A stretch of DNA of 64,000 bases, taken from Porpolomopsis calyptriformis (Eukaryota > Basidiomycota > Agaricomycetes > Agaricales > Hygrophoraceae). Location of the stretch: positions 434,001-498,000 of the forward strand of contig OX621163.1 of the NCBI GenBank assembly GCA_951640195.1, in the 5' to 3' direction. Position 1 is the stretch's first letter. Every line of letters starts with the position of its first letter. Shown here piece by piece: positions 10,725-22,679 of this stretch. Both the position numbers and the translations under genes were made by a program. The notes beneath the pieces are model-generated. The model was not told the origin of the DNA and did no database searches. It saw only the letters and a list, made by a program, of their open reading frames with translations.

Positions 10725-13700
10725 ATGTGGCTCGTTTCGGGTCCATTCGACGGATTCGACGTGGGACAACTTGGGTTTGAAAGTAAGCTTGTTTCCTTTG
10801 AAATCCTCTTCCTAATTCACCCATGATAGGGACGAAACTCCTCAAAACTGGTACCAAGTATGTCCTCGGAAGGAAAGACCGCCCCTTGGTAATAAATCAC
10901 AAAAAAATCTCCCATGACCATGCCGAATTTATCGTTGGTTCATATACCGAAGACGACGCTGTACGTTCGCCCTCATTAACTACGACGTCACTTCCACATC
11001 CGCAATCCAATAGGCAAACCCTTCGCAAGTCCCCACGCTCGAAATATTTAATGCAAAGAGCAAGGCAATGACCCTTTCAAGAGGGTCGGAAACGCTCATC
11101 ATCAACCCCTCTGCAACGCAAGAGTTGCAAGATGGTGACATATTGCATCTTGTCATTGGTATTTCTACTTCGTGAGTGCTTCGCTGCCACATTCGCATCA
11201 TTGAAATCTTGATATCCATTGCCACTTTGTTAGGATACGATGGATGCGGGTGTGTTGCTACACCGAAGATCGAGAAAAGTATCCCGTTTTCATAGAGGCA
11301 TGTGCTTCCTTGGGCAAGTTGGGCGTTCAGTGCACGAAAGAAACTCCTTTGATGAGTCTTCATAGGAATTAATATGGTTACCAGCTTGGATCCCCATATC
11401 ACGCATCACCTTACTCCCACTTTCGACGCTAGTCCCTCTATTGCACACTCTCTTATTTTGGCCGCCCAGATTGTAAAGGCAGAGTGGCTGATCGAAGTTC
11501 TCCGCATCGAAACCACTCTCGATACGACATTTGTACTACCCCCAATCGTCAAGTTCCGCCCCTCCTTCTCACGGTCGCTTCCAAAATCTATGAAGAATAT
11601 TAAGGTATGGGAGCCAAACGAGGAGCGACTCAATATGTTTAGAGGTTATCGATTTATATTAGTTGGAGAGAAGGGTAGAGAACCCAATGCAGAAGTGAGG
11701 GAAATGATTGTCCGTGGCGGAGGGGAATACGAGGGCTTCAATGCGGACAATGGCAAGTCGAAATGGCATCAGGTCCTAACTAAAGGGGGAAGACGAGTGG
11801 TTGAAATGGCTGAAAACGGCAAGGGTCTGGTCATTGTCGGCGATGAAAAGGATATCGTCCTGGCAGCAGGGAGGAAACCTTGGAAAGAAATGGTAGACGA
11901 GGCGAAAAGGTTCTTCCATCCCGTTGCTCTTCGGATTCAGTGTTTTATTGAAACATTCACAGCTTTCAGCTGAGCTTTATTCCAGCCAAAAACATTGTGG
12001 AATCAATTATCCACTTAGATCCTTCCTACCTCTCCTCCAACCTTGAAAGTGAGCACTAAATCTTACCCCAAACTCATTTACTTACGCTGACAAACCCCAT
12101 CTTGTTAACTGGACAATTAGATATTGGTCCAGATGAACCATTGTCTTCCATGGGTTCGACAGTCGAAGATGTCGCTGTTGGAACTCAAAAGCCGTCAGAC
12201 ACGCCCGTTGGTTCGATTAACGATGACCAAGTGCAAAACGAGGAATCTCCAGAACCACAGGCACCTCCTCGAAGAGTAAGACTTACCAATAACCTTTCTC
12301 AAATGGCTATTTAACCTGCGATCATACTTAGGTATTAACCCGGCGCGCCAAACTTAGACCACCAGCCATTATCGGCATCGGCGACTCGTCTAGCATCATC
12401 GACTCGGAAACTGCGCCAGCACAAATATTATCTACACAGACAACGGATAAACACACAGCAGGTCATGTCGTACGTCATCACAGTTGCCTGCATGCAGATC
12501 GAAATGATAAGATTGAGTTTACTTTAGGCGCCCATCCCTCCACGTTCAACTCGGCTAAAACGCCGGGCTGGGACCACTATCACGGTCCCCAGCTCCGAAA
12601 CTTTCCTTTCAGATCGGCAGGAAGTCGAACCTCCGCTGAAAAAGTTCAAGGCCTTATTCGAGGCTAGTGACCCTGGTCGAATCTCTGGTGAGGACTGTGG
12701 AGATCATATTGAAGCAAGCGGACAGAGTCAAAGCCAGATCACTCCACAGACACAGACACAGACGGAAGCGAGAACAGCGGTAGCTGACCACGGTACAGTT
12801 CAACCAATAGTTGACACTTTGGGAGACGAGGATGAGCGGGTCTCCAAAAGGCCGGTCGAGAGGAGGGGCGTGAAACGAAAATGCGGCAATGATAGCGACG
12901 CAGATGATGTTGAGGAAGTATCTACTTCGAGGAAGAAGCAGGTGGTTGAGGGATCCGACGCCGTCGAGGTCATTCAACCAGCCCTCACAGAAACTGATGA
13001 ACAACTCAGCTCAAAAAGTGGCCAGATGAAGGAAAAGTCTGGTGCAGCACCTGGAAAACCTGACGTTGATGAGGCGTTCCTCAAGGCTCTTGCTTCAACT
13101 AAAAAAGGGAAAAAAGGCGAAGACTCTTTCGATCGTGAGTTTAATAAACTCAGAATTTCCAAACCGGATTTGCGGGAGGAGGAAGAGAAAGATTGGGCAG
13201 TGCTAGAAAATTTCGGGGATGACCCTAATATTAGAGGAAATTTTATGGTGGTGGTGGAGATGGACGTTCGCAAGGAAATCCCACGAAGGAGGGACAATTT
13301 GCCAGAAGCGACCCGGGAGCCTAATTTCAAGAAATTCAAAAGGGTGAGTTGGAACGCCCCATCTTTGGCTATTTCTTACCCCCCAAGTAGAAACCGACAT
13401 ATCGAAGTCAACCTGTTATTGAGCTTGTTGCCGAAGACAATGACTACGGCATGGGTCCCAGTAGGTTGTGCTATCTTTGCGACCTGACGATGCTCAATCT
13501 GGATTTAGGCTATTGGAAAGGACATTCTCAATCTGCGACCTCCCAACCTCAGAAGGGAAGCGAGACCCAAACACAATCCCGTCTCAGGTCAAAATCTCGA
13601 GCATCACAAAAACCGAAAGTTGAAACCGTCCCCGAGCCAACTGAAGATGAGCCTCAAACGAAATCATCCACACGTAAGCGAGATAAAGCTCGCGCCGCCG

Positions 13701-13942
13701 GACCTCGTGGCAAATCAACAGCCCTCTTCCTCGATTCGGATGAAGAGATGAATACTCAGAAGGACATTCGAGAAGTTTCGCCCCAAAGCGAAGCACTAAC
13801 GTTGCGATCAAACACAGGAAAGACGCAACCACGAAGGGGCAAAGCCAAGAAAGGGCCTGCTGCTACAATTATAGACGATGATTCCGATGAAGACGTGACT
13901 TTCAAAGGATTTCGTGACAAAGGACGGGGATTTAGGAGATGA
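10725..13942 (+). CDS. NBS1: NBS1/nibrin-like DNA double-strand-break repair protein
   Basis: Expected subunit of the MRE11-RAD50-NBS1 complex that senses and signals DNA breaks. The N-terminus MWLVSGPFDGFDVG begins an FHA domain (LGRKDRPLVI...KKISHDHAEF, the Gly-Arg and Ser-His of FHA phosphopeptide sites), encoded up to about 11170. Two BRCT-like repeats follow: the first ends in QIVKAEWLIEVL near 11500, and the second begins MFRGYRFILVGEKG near 11635. The remainder is long, acidic, Ser/Thr-rich and Lys-rich. A PNFKKFKR block near 13320-13345 lies where MRE11-binding segments occur in nibrins. The protein ends KGFRDKGRGFRR at 13942. At least seven small introns interrupt the gene and not all boundaries were fixed. 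Domain order FHA-BRCT-BRCT-tail is diagnostic. Confidence 0.78.
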
Positions 13943-14322
13943 AGAAGCCGGGGGGCTGTATCATGTGGGGGATAAGGTTAGCATAAATCACGGCATTCTG
14001 ACAAGTATCTATTATCGTCGAGTCACACCTCTACGGAACTTCAGACTACTTTGATGACATCTGAGATGAATTGTATTTGCAAAAATCGCACCAGAGGCAT
14101 CCGTAGCAATCGGAAGCGTTCCGATCTTTGAGATTGCTGCCGTTTGGAAGGTGGAAGAAAGAAACCGGCGGTCATCACATGCTCAGGGACTCCCCAGGCT
14201 CTTGACTTTGGGGGATCGGGGAAGGGCACACGATGTAGAGATTGTGTGAGAGGATGTAAATGATACCAAGTAGTAACGAACCCAAACATGAATGCGAAAT
14301 GCGAACCTCTTTAAAGCTGGCT
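13943..14322. other. Convergent intergenic region
   Basis: About 380 bp between the 3' ends of the NBS1-like gene and GTPase 2. A minus-strand open frame (14041-14289) has no recognisable content and is not called. Confidence 0.4.
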
Positions 14323-15446
14323 TCATTCGTTAATCTTCAACACATTCTAAAATTATGATCAGAATGGGCGATGAGTGAATCGTTGAAAGAAACATACCGC
14401 ACGACTTCTCCTGAATGTAAAGAACATCAGAATTCGCCGCCCCAAAGGAATCTTTATCTCCTGGATCTGATCAAAAGTGCTCCGAAGTTTTTCTTGTATT
14501 TCCTCGTATTCCTCGTTCAGCTGCTGGACTAATTGATCATTATTCTGGTATTCCGCCTCCTCCTTGAGCTTGCGTACTGCCTCCTGCTGTTCTGCGAGTA
14601 GCTTCTGTAGAGCGTTATACAGAGTTATTCCGGCGTGGGTTTCGCAAAGACGCTTCCGGAGGTCGACCATCTCCTCTTGAAGGAGGAGAGCATCACCGGC
14701 CTCTTTGTTAAGAAAAATATCGACTATGCTCCACGCAGACTCGTACGTGTCCAGGAATCGGGCGGTGCCAGATCCAATATCTAACATGGATTTCCAATAC
14801 TTCTCCCGCAATTCTTGCTCGCGTCGAGACCCTACCTCTGGTTTAACTCGGGTCCACATCGTTGTCGCGAGGATGACATTCCGGACAGCATTATCGCCGC
14901 ATAAATTTGCAAACATGCGAAGGTTCTTCAAGGGCGTTCCCGCCATGCGATTATCAGATATCCGATGCAAATATACGATTCCCGCCAGCTTGATGGCGTT
15001 TTTGTACCTAGGATGAGATGAGGGAGGGATGCAGAAGGACATTTTCCTGATCTCACGTTTTCTCTAACCAGTCAGCGATCAGTTTCAAAATTTCGGTATC
15101 TGACTTGTTCGTATCGTCGAAACCTGGGGTATCAACCAAGACGACGGAGCTATTGCGGTAGGGAATTCTGACGGCTCGAATGTCTGCCGTGCAAGAGTTC
15201 AAAGAATGGCCAATACCGGCACCACCTTGATTGGTTGCAACATCGATGAACTGTTCCGATGGTTGAGATCAGGAGCATCAGCAACATGGAGAGGTCTTAC
15301 GGTACTTTTGCCGGAGCCCGTCGGACCCATAAGACTGACGATGAGGAGAATGAGCAATATCTCTGGCTTCCGCTCGAAGTAACCTACGCGATGATAATGT
15401 CCTTTTGTGAAACATCTTCTACTTTCAACGCCTTGAGTTTTACCAT
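14323..15446 (-). CDS. GTPase 2: AIG1/GIMAP-like GTPase, short N-terminus subfamily
   Basis: About 306 residues in five exons: 15446-15388, 15334-15301 (34-nt P-loop exon, LMGPTGSGKST), 15250-15057, 15007-14398 and 14346-14323. The start is chosen because it gives a 59-nt first exon ending DIIIA, identical in length to those of GTPases 6 and 7. G3 is DTPGFDDT. The conserved YLHRISDNRMAGTP and LATTMW blocks follow. After the G domain comes a coiled coil (QKLLAEQQEAVRKLKEEAEY) and a basic-hydrophobic patch RRILMFFTFRRSRA that may touch membranes. The tiny last exon (NVLKINE) has its counterpart in GTPase 6. It is divergent from GTPase 3. Function unknown; nucleotide binding is expected. Confidence 0.82.
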
Positions 15447-16165
15447 AACGGTTGGAGCGGAGGAAGTGCTCGACGAGTTGCGTTGAGAAGGCACAGGAGA
15501 GAGTCTGCGATGGAGGAAAGGTCGCTTCGTATCTGCGGTAGGTACCCACGAGGATGGTGTGCCGCTACTTGCAGGCATTGCGTAATGCACTTAGCGCTAC
15601 ATCATTCCACTCGTCTACTGTATGGCTCCTGGCTGGAGCTTGTTTGTCAGAAGCCTCGTGTGTGATATGAGTTAAAACCCACTACCAGTCCCATTGGGCC
15701 CAAGCTCATAAACGCATTCCAGGATCACTCGTTGCTCGAGGCCAGCGCCGTTGGTCTCTCAGGGTTGAGTTTCCCTGACCTACCTGAATCCTGTTAGTGT
15801 GTTCAAATAAGCGAATTTGAATGGCATTTACCTGCGAAATTGGTGTCGTTACTAAATTATCATCATGACCTCCTCCGTTAGCCATTATTGACGATGAAAT
15901 GCGCGGCCGGCTTTCCCTCCATCGACGTTGTACGCGACGAGGAAATTTCTTTTGCGTATTTCGAGGTTGAAAATCAAAATTATATGGCAATGTCTGGGGT
16001 CTCACCAGGCATGCACTGGTTAGTATCCTGACTGACGCCCAACAAGAAGTGCACGTTCAAAACGGACTATAAGCCGCACGGTCTCCTCTATGCAGCTCCA
16101 CTCTAGACCTTTTTCTTCACCTCCTTGGCCCCCGCCTTGAGACTTCTTTCCATCCAATTGTTGAA
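15447..16165. other. Divergent promoter region between GTPases 2 and 3
   Basis: About 720 bp. A minus-strand frame upstream of the chosen GTPase 2 start (to 15590) is open and could extend that protein, but the paralogues argue against it. A further minus-strand frame (15706-16005) is not supported. The region probably contains both promoters. Confidence 0.4.
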
Positions 16166-18285
16166 ATGGACCGGCAAAAGGCAAGTTTAACCTAAATGTA
16201 ACTAAAATCGATTCATTCACACTTCATTCAAGGTCGGGGATCCACCTCCACGCGAGAAAACCGTAGATACAGAGCACCCCGATGTCCCAAGAAGATCTCA
16301 GTCCTTGCCAACACACTTCCCTAATGATTTCACCCCCGTGGTCACCTCGGTCGAGTACCCAATCAGACATCGACAGGGTGACCTCTACCCAATTTCTGAT
16401 GAGGATGTTGTCATAGTGTGAGCAAGGCAGGGTCATATATATCGGCGGTCATTCAGGCCATATTTTTCTCTAGCGTAATGGGCCCGACCGGCTCTGGGAA
16501 AAGCTCGGTGAGCCTCCCCGCTGCTTTCAAATTTACCATAAATAAATATGTCGAATAGTTCATCAACGTGGCCACGAGACAAACGAATACCCTTGTCGGG
16601 CACAGTTTAAGTTCGTGCACCAAGGAAATCCAACTTGTCGTTTGCCGTCATCCGAACAATCGTTGCAATGTCGTCTTTGTTGACACCCAGGGATTTGATG
16701 ATACACATATCAAGGATACCGACGTCCTCCAAGACATTTCTCATTGGCTAACAACCACGTAAAGTTTTACTTCGCGGCTATGACCCGTGCCCTCTAATGA
16801 TTTGCCTCTTCCAGATACCGACGGAATATCATGCTGAAAGGACTGCTATACCTGCACCGTATTTCAGACAACAGGATGGCCGGAACACCCCTAAGGCTCT
16901 TAATGATGTTCAAAGACATGTGCGGCATGGACGCGCTCCAGAACGTGATCCTGACAACTACGATGTGGAACCAAGTCGACCCACCCACAGGATCTTTGCG
17001 CGAGAAAGACCTTCAAACCACATACTGGGATCCCATGCTTCGTAATGGATCTCGAATGGCTCGCTTTGATTATACTTTTGAATCGGCTTGGAAAATTATT
17101 TCCATGTTCCAAGGACCTCCCATACCGCTCCAGATACAAGAAGAGATGGTTGACCAAGGGAAATTGCTGGGGCAGACAGCTGCAGCAAATACCGTCTCCA
17201 TCTTACTGGAAAAGCTCCTTGCGTTTTATATAGAGAAGATTCGCAAGCTTAAAGCGCGACTTCAGAAGCCGAACACGCACGAGGCAACTGCCAAAATCAT
17301 ACAAGAGCACCATGCTGCAACCCAGAAACTGAATAACGCCACCCAACAGAAGGAGAAGCTCGACAACCTCCCAAAAAAACCACTGCACCGCTCGATTTCC
17401 ACCGCCTTCAAAAGGGTATTATCCGTCAGGCCAAGACCTTCGTCACCTAACCCAGCAGTGGGCTCGGGAGTGCCACCGCCGCCAGTCCCCAACCCACCAG
17501 AGCCTGTTTTAGCCTTCACTGAACAACCACCTGCTAGCTCATCATGGTTGCCTCCCGACGGTGATCGCTACCAAAGGTTATACATCCCTGAGCATCGCGG
17601 ACGGGGACTTGCTGTGACTATTTGTGCCCTTAAGCATGTTTTAGGCATCGCAAACATGCCATGCCTCCCAATTCTCAAGGGCGGTGTGGAGTTGATGTTG
17701 ACCATTGCCGAATCTATCGAGGTGCGTTTCCCAGAATGTCCCTGGAGGAATCCGCCATTAAGCCGTTTGCGATTGCAGGCCATGAACCGGACCGAGCACT
17801 CACTCATCACTTTAACCCACAATGCTGGCTGGCTTCTCGTTGCGATCGCTGAGCAGATAAACCGTGGTGAGATCTCGGACGACATGAGACAAACGGTTGA
17901 GAGTCTGGTCGAGTGCGTGGTTCCTCCTTATTCCGCATATGAGAATAACGGTGTGTCCGGTTTCAGAGACCTGAAAGACGTACAGCACATCATCCAGGAG
18001 ATGGCGACACATGGGATTGCGTCTCGATACACTTTTCAAAGGGCGGACGAGAACATTGTTGCGATGTGCAGCAATAAAATTCAGCTTGCTCTTCAACGTT
18101 TTGAGGTAACCCGTTCTTCCTCGTGTATATGTGCTACCTCCGGTCTCACCTGCTTGATGCATAACCAGCTCAGATCTACCATCAGGATGGACCAGGCCAT
18201 CATTCGATTGGAAAATCTATTTGGCATGTCTATGCCGGATCGGATGCCTGCATTCTCTCGTAGCGTCAGAATGGATCGGGATTAG
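16166..18285 (+). CDS. GTPase 3: AIG1-like GTPase fused to a C-terminal MLKL/HeLo-like helical bundle
   Basis: The largest family member, about 613 residues. Exons read 16166-16180, 16233-16417, 16474-16507 (34-nt P-loop exon, VMGPTGSGKSS), 16559-16758, 16815-18105 and 18169-18285. The first intron has a GC donor (aag|gcaagt). G3 reads DTQGFDDT, with Gln for Pro. The usual YLHRISDNRMAGTP and LTTTMW blocks follow, then a coiled coil, a Pro-rich linker (about residues 345-385) and a C-terminal helical region: ALKHVLGIANMPCLPILKGG, NAGWLLVAIAEQI, DLKDVQHIIQEMATHGIA and IQLALQRFELRSTIRMDQAI. The last pattern resembles the N-terminal four-helix adaptor domain of basidiomycete STAND proteins and MLKL. 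That assignment is by pattern and needs a profile search. Confidence 0.75.
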
Positions 18286-18439
18286 GGCTATTATTGTTTT
18301 ATCGCAGCTTCTGTCGATGGTCTCTGTCTTTGCAAGACGGGGGTAAATTTATTAGGTGAACATTTCTTATTATGGCGTTTACGAATATTTTTTGTATTTT
18401 TTGTAATAAGCATCATTTCCTTTTTTGGTTCGGTTAATA

Positions 18440-19699
18440 ATGGGCTCAACCCCAGCAGACGATCTCGACGAGGATTCCAGCATGAGACTGGACGACAACG
18501 ATGAACCTCAGGACGTCGACCAGGACGACGATGAAGGCCAAGAAGACGACGGGCAGGATGATCCCTCTCCTTCTCCACCTCCCGAACGACCTCGTCTCAA
18601 GATCAAACTTCGGCTCCCAGCACATCCTAGCTCTGCCTCCAATCCTACATCAACGCCCGCACGTACGCCTGCACCGGATGACGCCTCTCGACCGTCTTCA
18701 CGCCGGGGAGAATCTCGTGGTGAGTTTGGACACATGCTTCCTATCTGGTTCACGTTGCCGGATGGTTAGTAGATCTTGATGTAGAGTCTGAGGACGAGGA
18801 CGAGGATATGGAGGGCAGACAATCTCGTTCCACGCCCTCTACCTCGGTCACCGGGACTAGCGGCCGGCCAATGACCACTCGCCAGGCTGTCCTTGCCAGC
18901 GTCGTGGACTCTTCTCACGTCTCTCTTTGTGAGTTGGTGTGATTGTCGGAAGGTTGGAACTCATTCTGCCGATACGCACAGTCGAACCGTCGCGAAAGAA
19001 GAAACCACTAAACGATGCCGAACTCGCCCTTCGGCGTGAAGAAACGGCGCGCAAACGAAAGAACATGTCTGAAAAGAAATTGGAAGACGAAAAGGCAAGT
19101 TCTTCTCCCCTCCCTTTCGATTCTCTGTCTATAGAAACTTCGACCAGGCCGAAACGATTAATCGACTTTTGAAAAAACAATCCCGTCCGAAGAACAAACG
19201 GAGCGGGCTCGGTAATACAGACGACAAATCGCCGTACTCGTACTCGCATCCTTCCACGAGCACGAACACCAAAGCCGCATCGACACCCGTGCCCCAGTCT
19301 CTGCTCAGAGAAGCACTCGTCCACGCGGCGGCAGAACGTGAAGCTGAGGAAGAGTGTGGCGAGGTTGATGGGGACGGGGTGGGTGCTGAAGCAGTGAAGG
19401 AGGTGATACCGACGATGTATCGGTGGATTTCGAGCGCGCGGAATGTACGACCGTGTGCTGACGACGACGGCGGTGGTACGGAACGGTTCATGTCATTGAC
19501 ATTTTCGGTTCCTGTCAGTGTGATGAGGAAGATGGGAGATGAGGATGGTATGCAGGTGGATCGAATACTGGATACCCCGAAGAGCGAGGCTCGATGCGGT
19601 GTTGATGGATGCACTCAACCGAGGAAGTACAGGCTTGTTAAAGATACGAGAAGAGGTGCTTGTGGTATGTCGCATTTGAAGCTTTTAGACGTTCGGTAG
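18440..19699 (+). CDS. IES2: INO80 chromatin-remodelling complex subunit IES2 (PAPA-1 / zf-HIT)
   Basis: Subunit that stimulates the INO80 remodeller. Exons read 18440-18719, 18773-18928, 18982-19094 and 19148-19699, giving 366 residues. The N-terminus is acidic and Pro-rich with a basic RLKIKLRLP patch. The PAPA-1 domain is clear: KKPLNDAELALRREETARKR, then EKKLEDEKAETINRLLKKQ across an intron. The C-terminus holds a Cys-rich HIT-type zinc finger (ARCGVDGCTQPRKYRL...GACGMSHLKLL). The third intron (19095-19147) uses a GC donor (aaaag|gcaagt). This two-domain layout is specific to IES2 / INO80B. Confidence 0.88.
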
Positions 19700-19813
19700 C
19701 GATCACGATTTCCAAATTCGAAATATTGTTTGGTCGAGACCAAACAAACCCCTGTCTCACAAACAAGCCTCGATCTCGTGGCTGAATCACAATGAAACGT
19801 CCTCTCTTCTAGT

Positions 19814-21516
19814 ATGCAGTCACCAGCAGACTTCGTTCGTCAATTGGATCTCCTTCGCTACAGCCATCGCAAGTTCTCTGTACCCTTCCTTCTAGTTCAC
19901 AAACCAATCACTTCACTAGTTGCATCCGCCACGCTCGTCTTTTACGACCATTGTGAGCATCTGTTCCCTCGATACCGATCATGTTCATACAAAATCTCGA
20001 ATCTCAGTCCTCACGAGCGGCGATGAGGTGAGAATCTACACGGCTTATCTCCTCCCAACGCACTCAATATCATTCGTCAAGGTTGAGTATATATGGGTAC
20101 GCGAACGGTGACGCAAACAAAAAATATGGCATTGACATTTCCTTCCGTCCAGAAACGGCGGTGGTCGAGCTCTAAAATCCTGTTCCTCTGCGTGCGCCCC
20201 TCGTCGGTCTCCCTCCTCTGCTCCTCCATGACGCGTGATATCCGTCTTTAGAACCGATACATAGGCGAATTTACCATCATGTGCGTGCTTTCCGACTTCC
20301 CCGCCAAGTGTATAAAGCCAAAATCACTCTCCCTAGCGTTGCAACTATAGGTGAGTGTTCTCGCATCTGGTCGTCAAGCACGGAGCAGCGGGACCCATGG
20401 TACTTCCAGTCCAGATGAGTTCACACCTCTCGCCCAAGGTCTTGATTATTTCCTCTCACGTTACTTCTGCGTCTGATATCGCGACACCCAGGCGTATGCG
20501 TCCTTCATCATCTCGTTATCATCTGTCTAAATCACCATTATAGGTGTAAGTACGTGCAACCTGCATAATTTCTCAGCCAACGTGATATCTCACATAGGCC
20601 TTGTGTGTTTCAAACTCGCATCATGGGCAATGACCGTCGTTGTCTTCAATACACAAGGTATGTCCTACCCCAAGCTGAATTCTTAATGTCTTAACCTCAC
20701 ACGTTTGTCCTCCAGTGATCATGCAGTTCCGTCTGTATGCCCTTTGGGAGAAATCCCGGATTATCCTGGCCATTCTTGTTGTACTATTCTCGTCCGAGGT
20801 GGTTCTCGTCTGGACTACGACCGCGGGCATGATGAACAGTATGAGAGGTCCGTTTTATCCCTTCACTTCCTGTCACGCTTGTTAAAGGGCTGCGTCTCCT
20901 GCTTCCAGTTACCGTGGAACCATTTCCAGGTCTACATGTCTGCACCATTACAACTCTAGGTGGTTCGCACTACCTCCTTTATTTCCCCGTCCTATCCTTC
21001 GAGGTCACGCTCTTCGTCTTAACCCTCTGGATCTTCGTCAAGCGTTATAGGGCAAGCCAGGAATGGCAAAGAGGATGGTCGTGGGAGAAGTCGGTGATAA
21101 ACGCTTTGATTCTCGGCAATCTGAGCTACTTTTTCTAGTGCGCCCACCCACACCGTCTACCACGGTTGCCGCTCATAACCCCCCCCCCCCTTTCTAGCGC
21201 ATTAACAGCGTATACAATATCTTCAGTCATGCTGATGACCGTTTCAGTGAGTTTTTTTTTTTTTTTTTTTTCTCATGGCAGTTGCGTCCCGGTGACTTAC
21301 TTCTCACAGGTTGCGTGGTTCGAGGTCTCCAAAGACTTTGCGCTCGCGGCGACGATCATCATAGGGTGCAGGCTCATCCTCAGTCTGCTCGAACTACACT
21401 ACCAGCCAATCACGCTCCAGACTTCTAACCGATCAGCCTGGACCCCAGACTACGTCAGCAGGAAGGACTCGCGCCTTTCCAAAGGGACTGTGATTAGTTT
21501 GGAGAGTCAAAAGTGA
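19814..21516 (+). CDS. DUF6533-type multi-pass membrane protein
   Basis: A basidiomycete-specific integral membrane family of unknown function. The N-terminal signature VASATLVFYDH, then LTSGDE and VEYIW, is spread over several tiny exons, followed by KRRWSSSKILFL and NRYIGEF. Later exons encode MQFRLYALWEKSRIILAI, a long helix (FPVLSFEVTLFVLTLWIFV), and ALAATIIIGCRLILSLLEL near the end. About seven membrane helices are expected. At least six introns interrupt the gene, and the first exons are assigned by signature only. The stop at 21514-21516 follows a polar tail. A run of more than 20 T at 21247 lies inside an intron. Confidence 0.75.
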
Positions 21517-21774
21517 ACGAAGAGTGTCTGTCTTGTTTGGGTCAATGGCGTTGCATCGTAAGTGACTCATTGGCTTGGGATTTGGGCTAGGAGTGCAATT
21601 CTCACCCCGATGCCCGTTCCAGTGTATTACTATGCACAAAATGTATTTCATTCTTGCATCGAACACGTGCGGAATCTGTAACTTCTGAATCCGGGGTCGG
21701 TGTCGGCAATCATATAAAAAACCGGAGGTATTTCCTTTATTTGACTGACCTTCAACGCTCCCGAACAGTGAACG

Positions 21775-22540
21775 ATGTTGGCATTCCCTGCGTCCAACTG
21801 GCGATCCTTACTTTCTCCCATGTCCACGGCGTCGAAGTCGACTCGTTCGACTTCGTTCGGACGTGCAGCCTCACTCATCCTCCCTCGGCTCTACCTCTCA
21901 GACTATCTCAGTGCGCAGGACGAGAAGACCCTCTCCGCCTTGGGGATTACTCACATTGTATCTGTACTCGAACGCCCCCCCACGCTCCCCGAGTCGATCC
22001 CTGTAGAGCACAGATTACACATCCCTATCATCGACCGTTCAGACGTGGATATTTTGTCATACTTGGAGGGCACAACGGTGTTCATCCGACGTGCCCTCGA
22101 CGAAAGCGAGGACAACACCGTTTTGGTATGCAATTGTTATATATGATCCGCACACACACATACTAAAAATTCACCCTCACATTTATACGGCTATGGATAT
22201 GAATTAGGTGCACTGTTTCCAGGGAATCAGCCGCAGCGCAACCGTTGTCTGCGCATACGTTATCGCCACGGCAGAGTCGAGCATAACAGCTTCGGAAGCC
22301 CTCCTGTTTGTCCAGGCCAAACGGGGGATCGTGTGTCCCAACCTTGGTTTCCGGAACCAGCTAGAAACATACGCTACTCGTTTTGTTGGACGACGGGGTA
22401 AGACCGAGGCAGGGAAGGACAACCGAATCAGCGCGGGCATCGCTGAGAGGGTGCGACGGTTGAGGGTGAAATCTTCTCCTGAGAGCCAACTGAGACGGGA
22501 GCAGAAGGCGGCGGAGGTGTGTGATGACTCAATGGTGTGA
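21775..22540 (+). CDS. Dual-specificity protein phosphatase
   Basis: Cys-based phosphatase with two exons, 21775-22125 and 22208-22540, giving 227 residues. The N-terminal region is Ser/Thr-rich. The domain starts at LPRLYLSDYLSAQD, and ITHIVSVLERPP and the general-acid region PIIDRSDVDILSYL follow. The P-loop is HCFQGISRSATVV (HCxxGxxRS, with Cys as nucleophile and Arg binding phosphate), immediately after the intron. The AYVI...ASEALLFVQAKR helix and PNLGFRNQLETY are typical of DSPs. The C-terminus is basic and charged. Substrate cannot be deduced; a single compact domain with no zinc-binding tail argues against YVH1. Confidence 0.88.
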
Positions 22541-22679
22541 GTTGTGTTAGGCCGTGTTTTATCACAGCCCGGTTCTCGTGGCTTTAGGATCGTTGATGTG
22601 TACAAGAACGGAGGGTCGAATCTAGACTGAGGGATGAAATTACGTCAAGAGCGAGCTGATTGCTTTGTTCAACGGCAAC

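Noticed and set aside
14323..15590. Longer N-terminus for GTPase 2 starting at 15590
   Set aside because: The shorter start gives the same 59-nt first exon as GTPases 6 and 7; the extra residues are Ser/Pro-rich and not shared.
15706..16005. 99-codon minus-strand frame between GTPases 2 and 3
   Set aside because: No family resemblance to the GTPase N-termini and no motif; more likely promoter DNA.
18508..18753. Antisense frame over the IES2 first exon
   Set aside because: Shadow of an acidic/Pro-rich coding exon; its Gly/Arg/Ser content just mirrors the sense codons.
21240..21275. T homopolymer of more than 20 bases
   Set aside because: Lies within an intron of the DUF6533 gene next to its acceptor; an extended polypyrimidine tract or length-variable run, not a separate feature.
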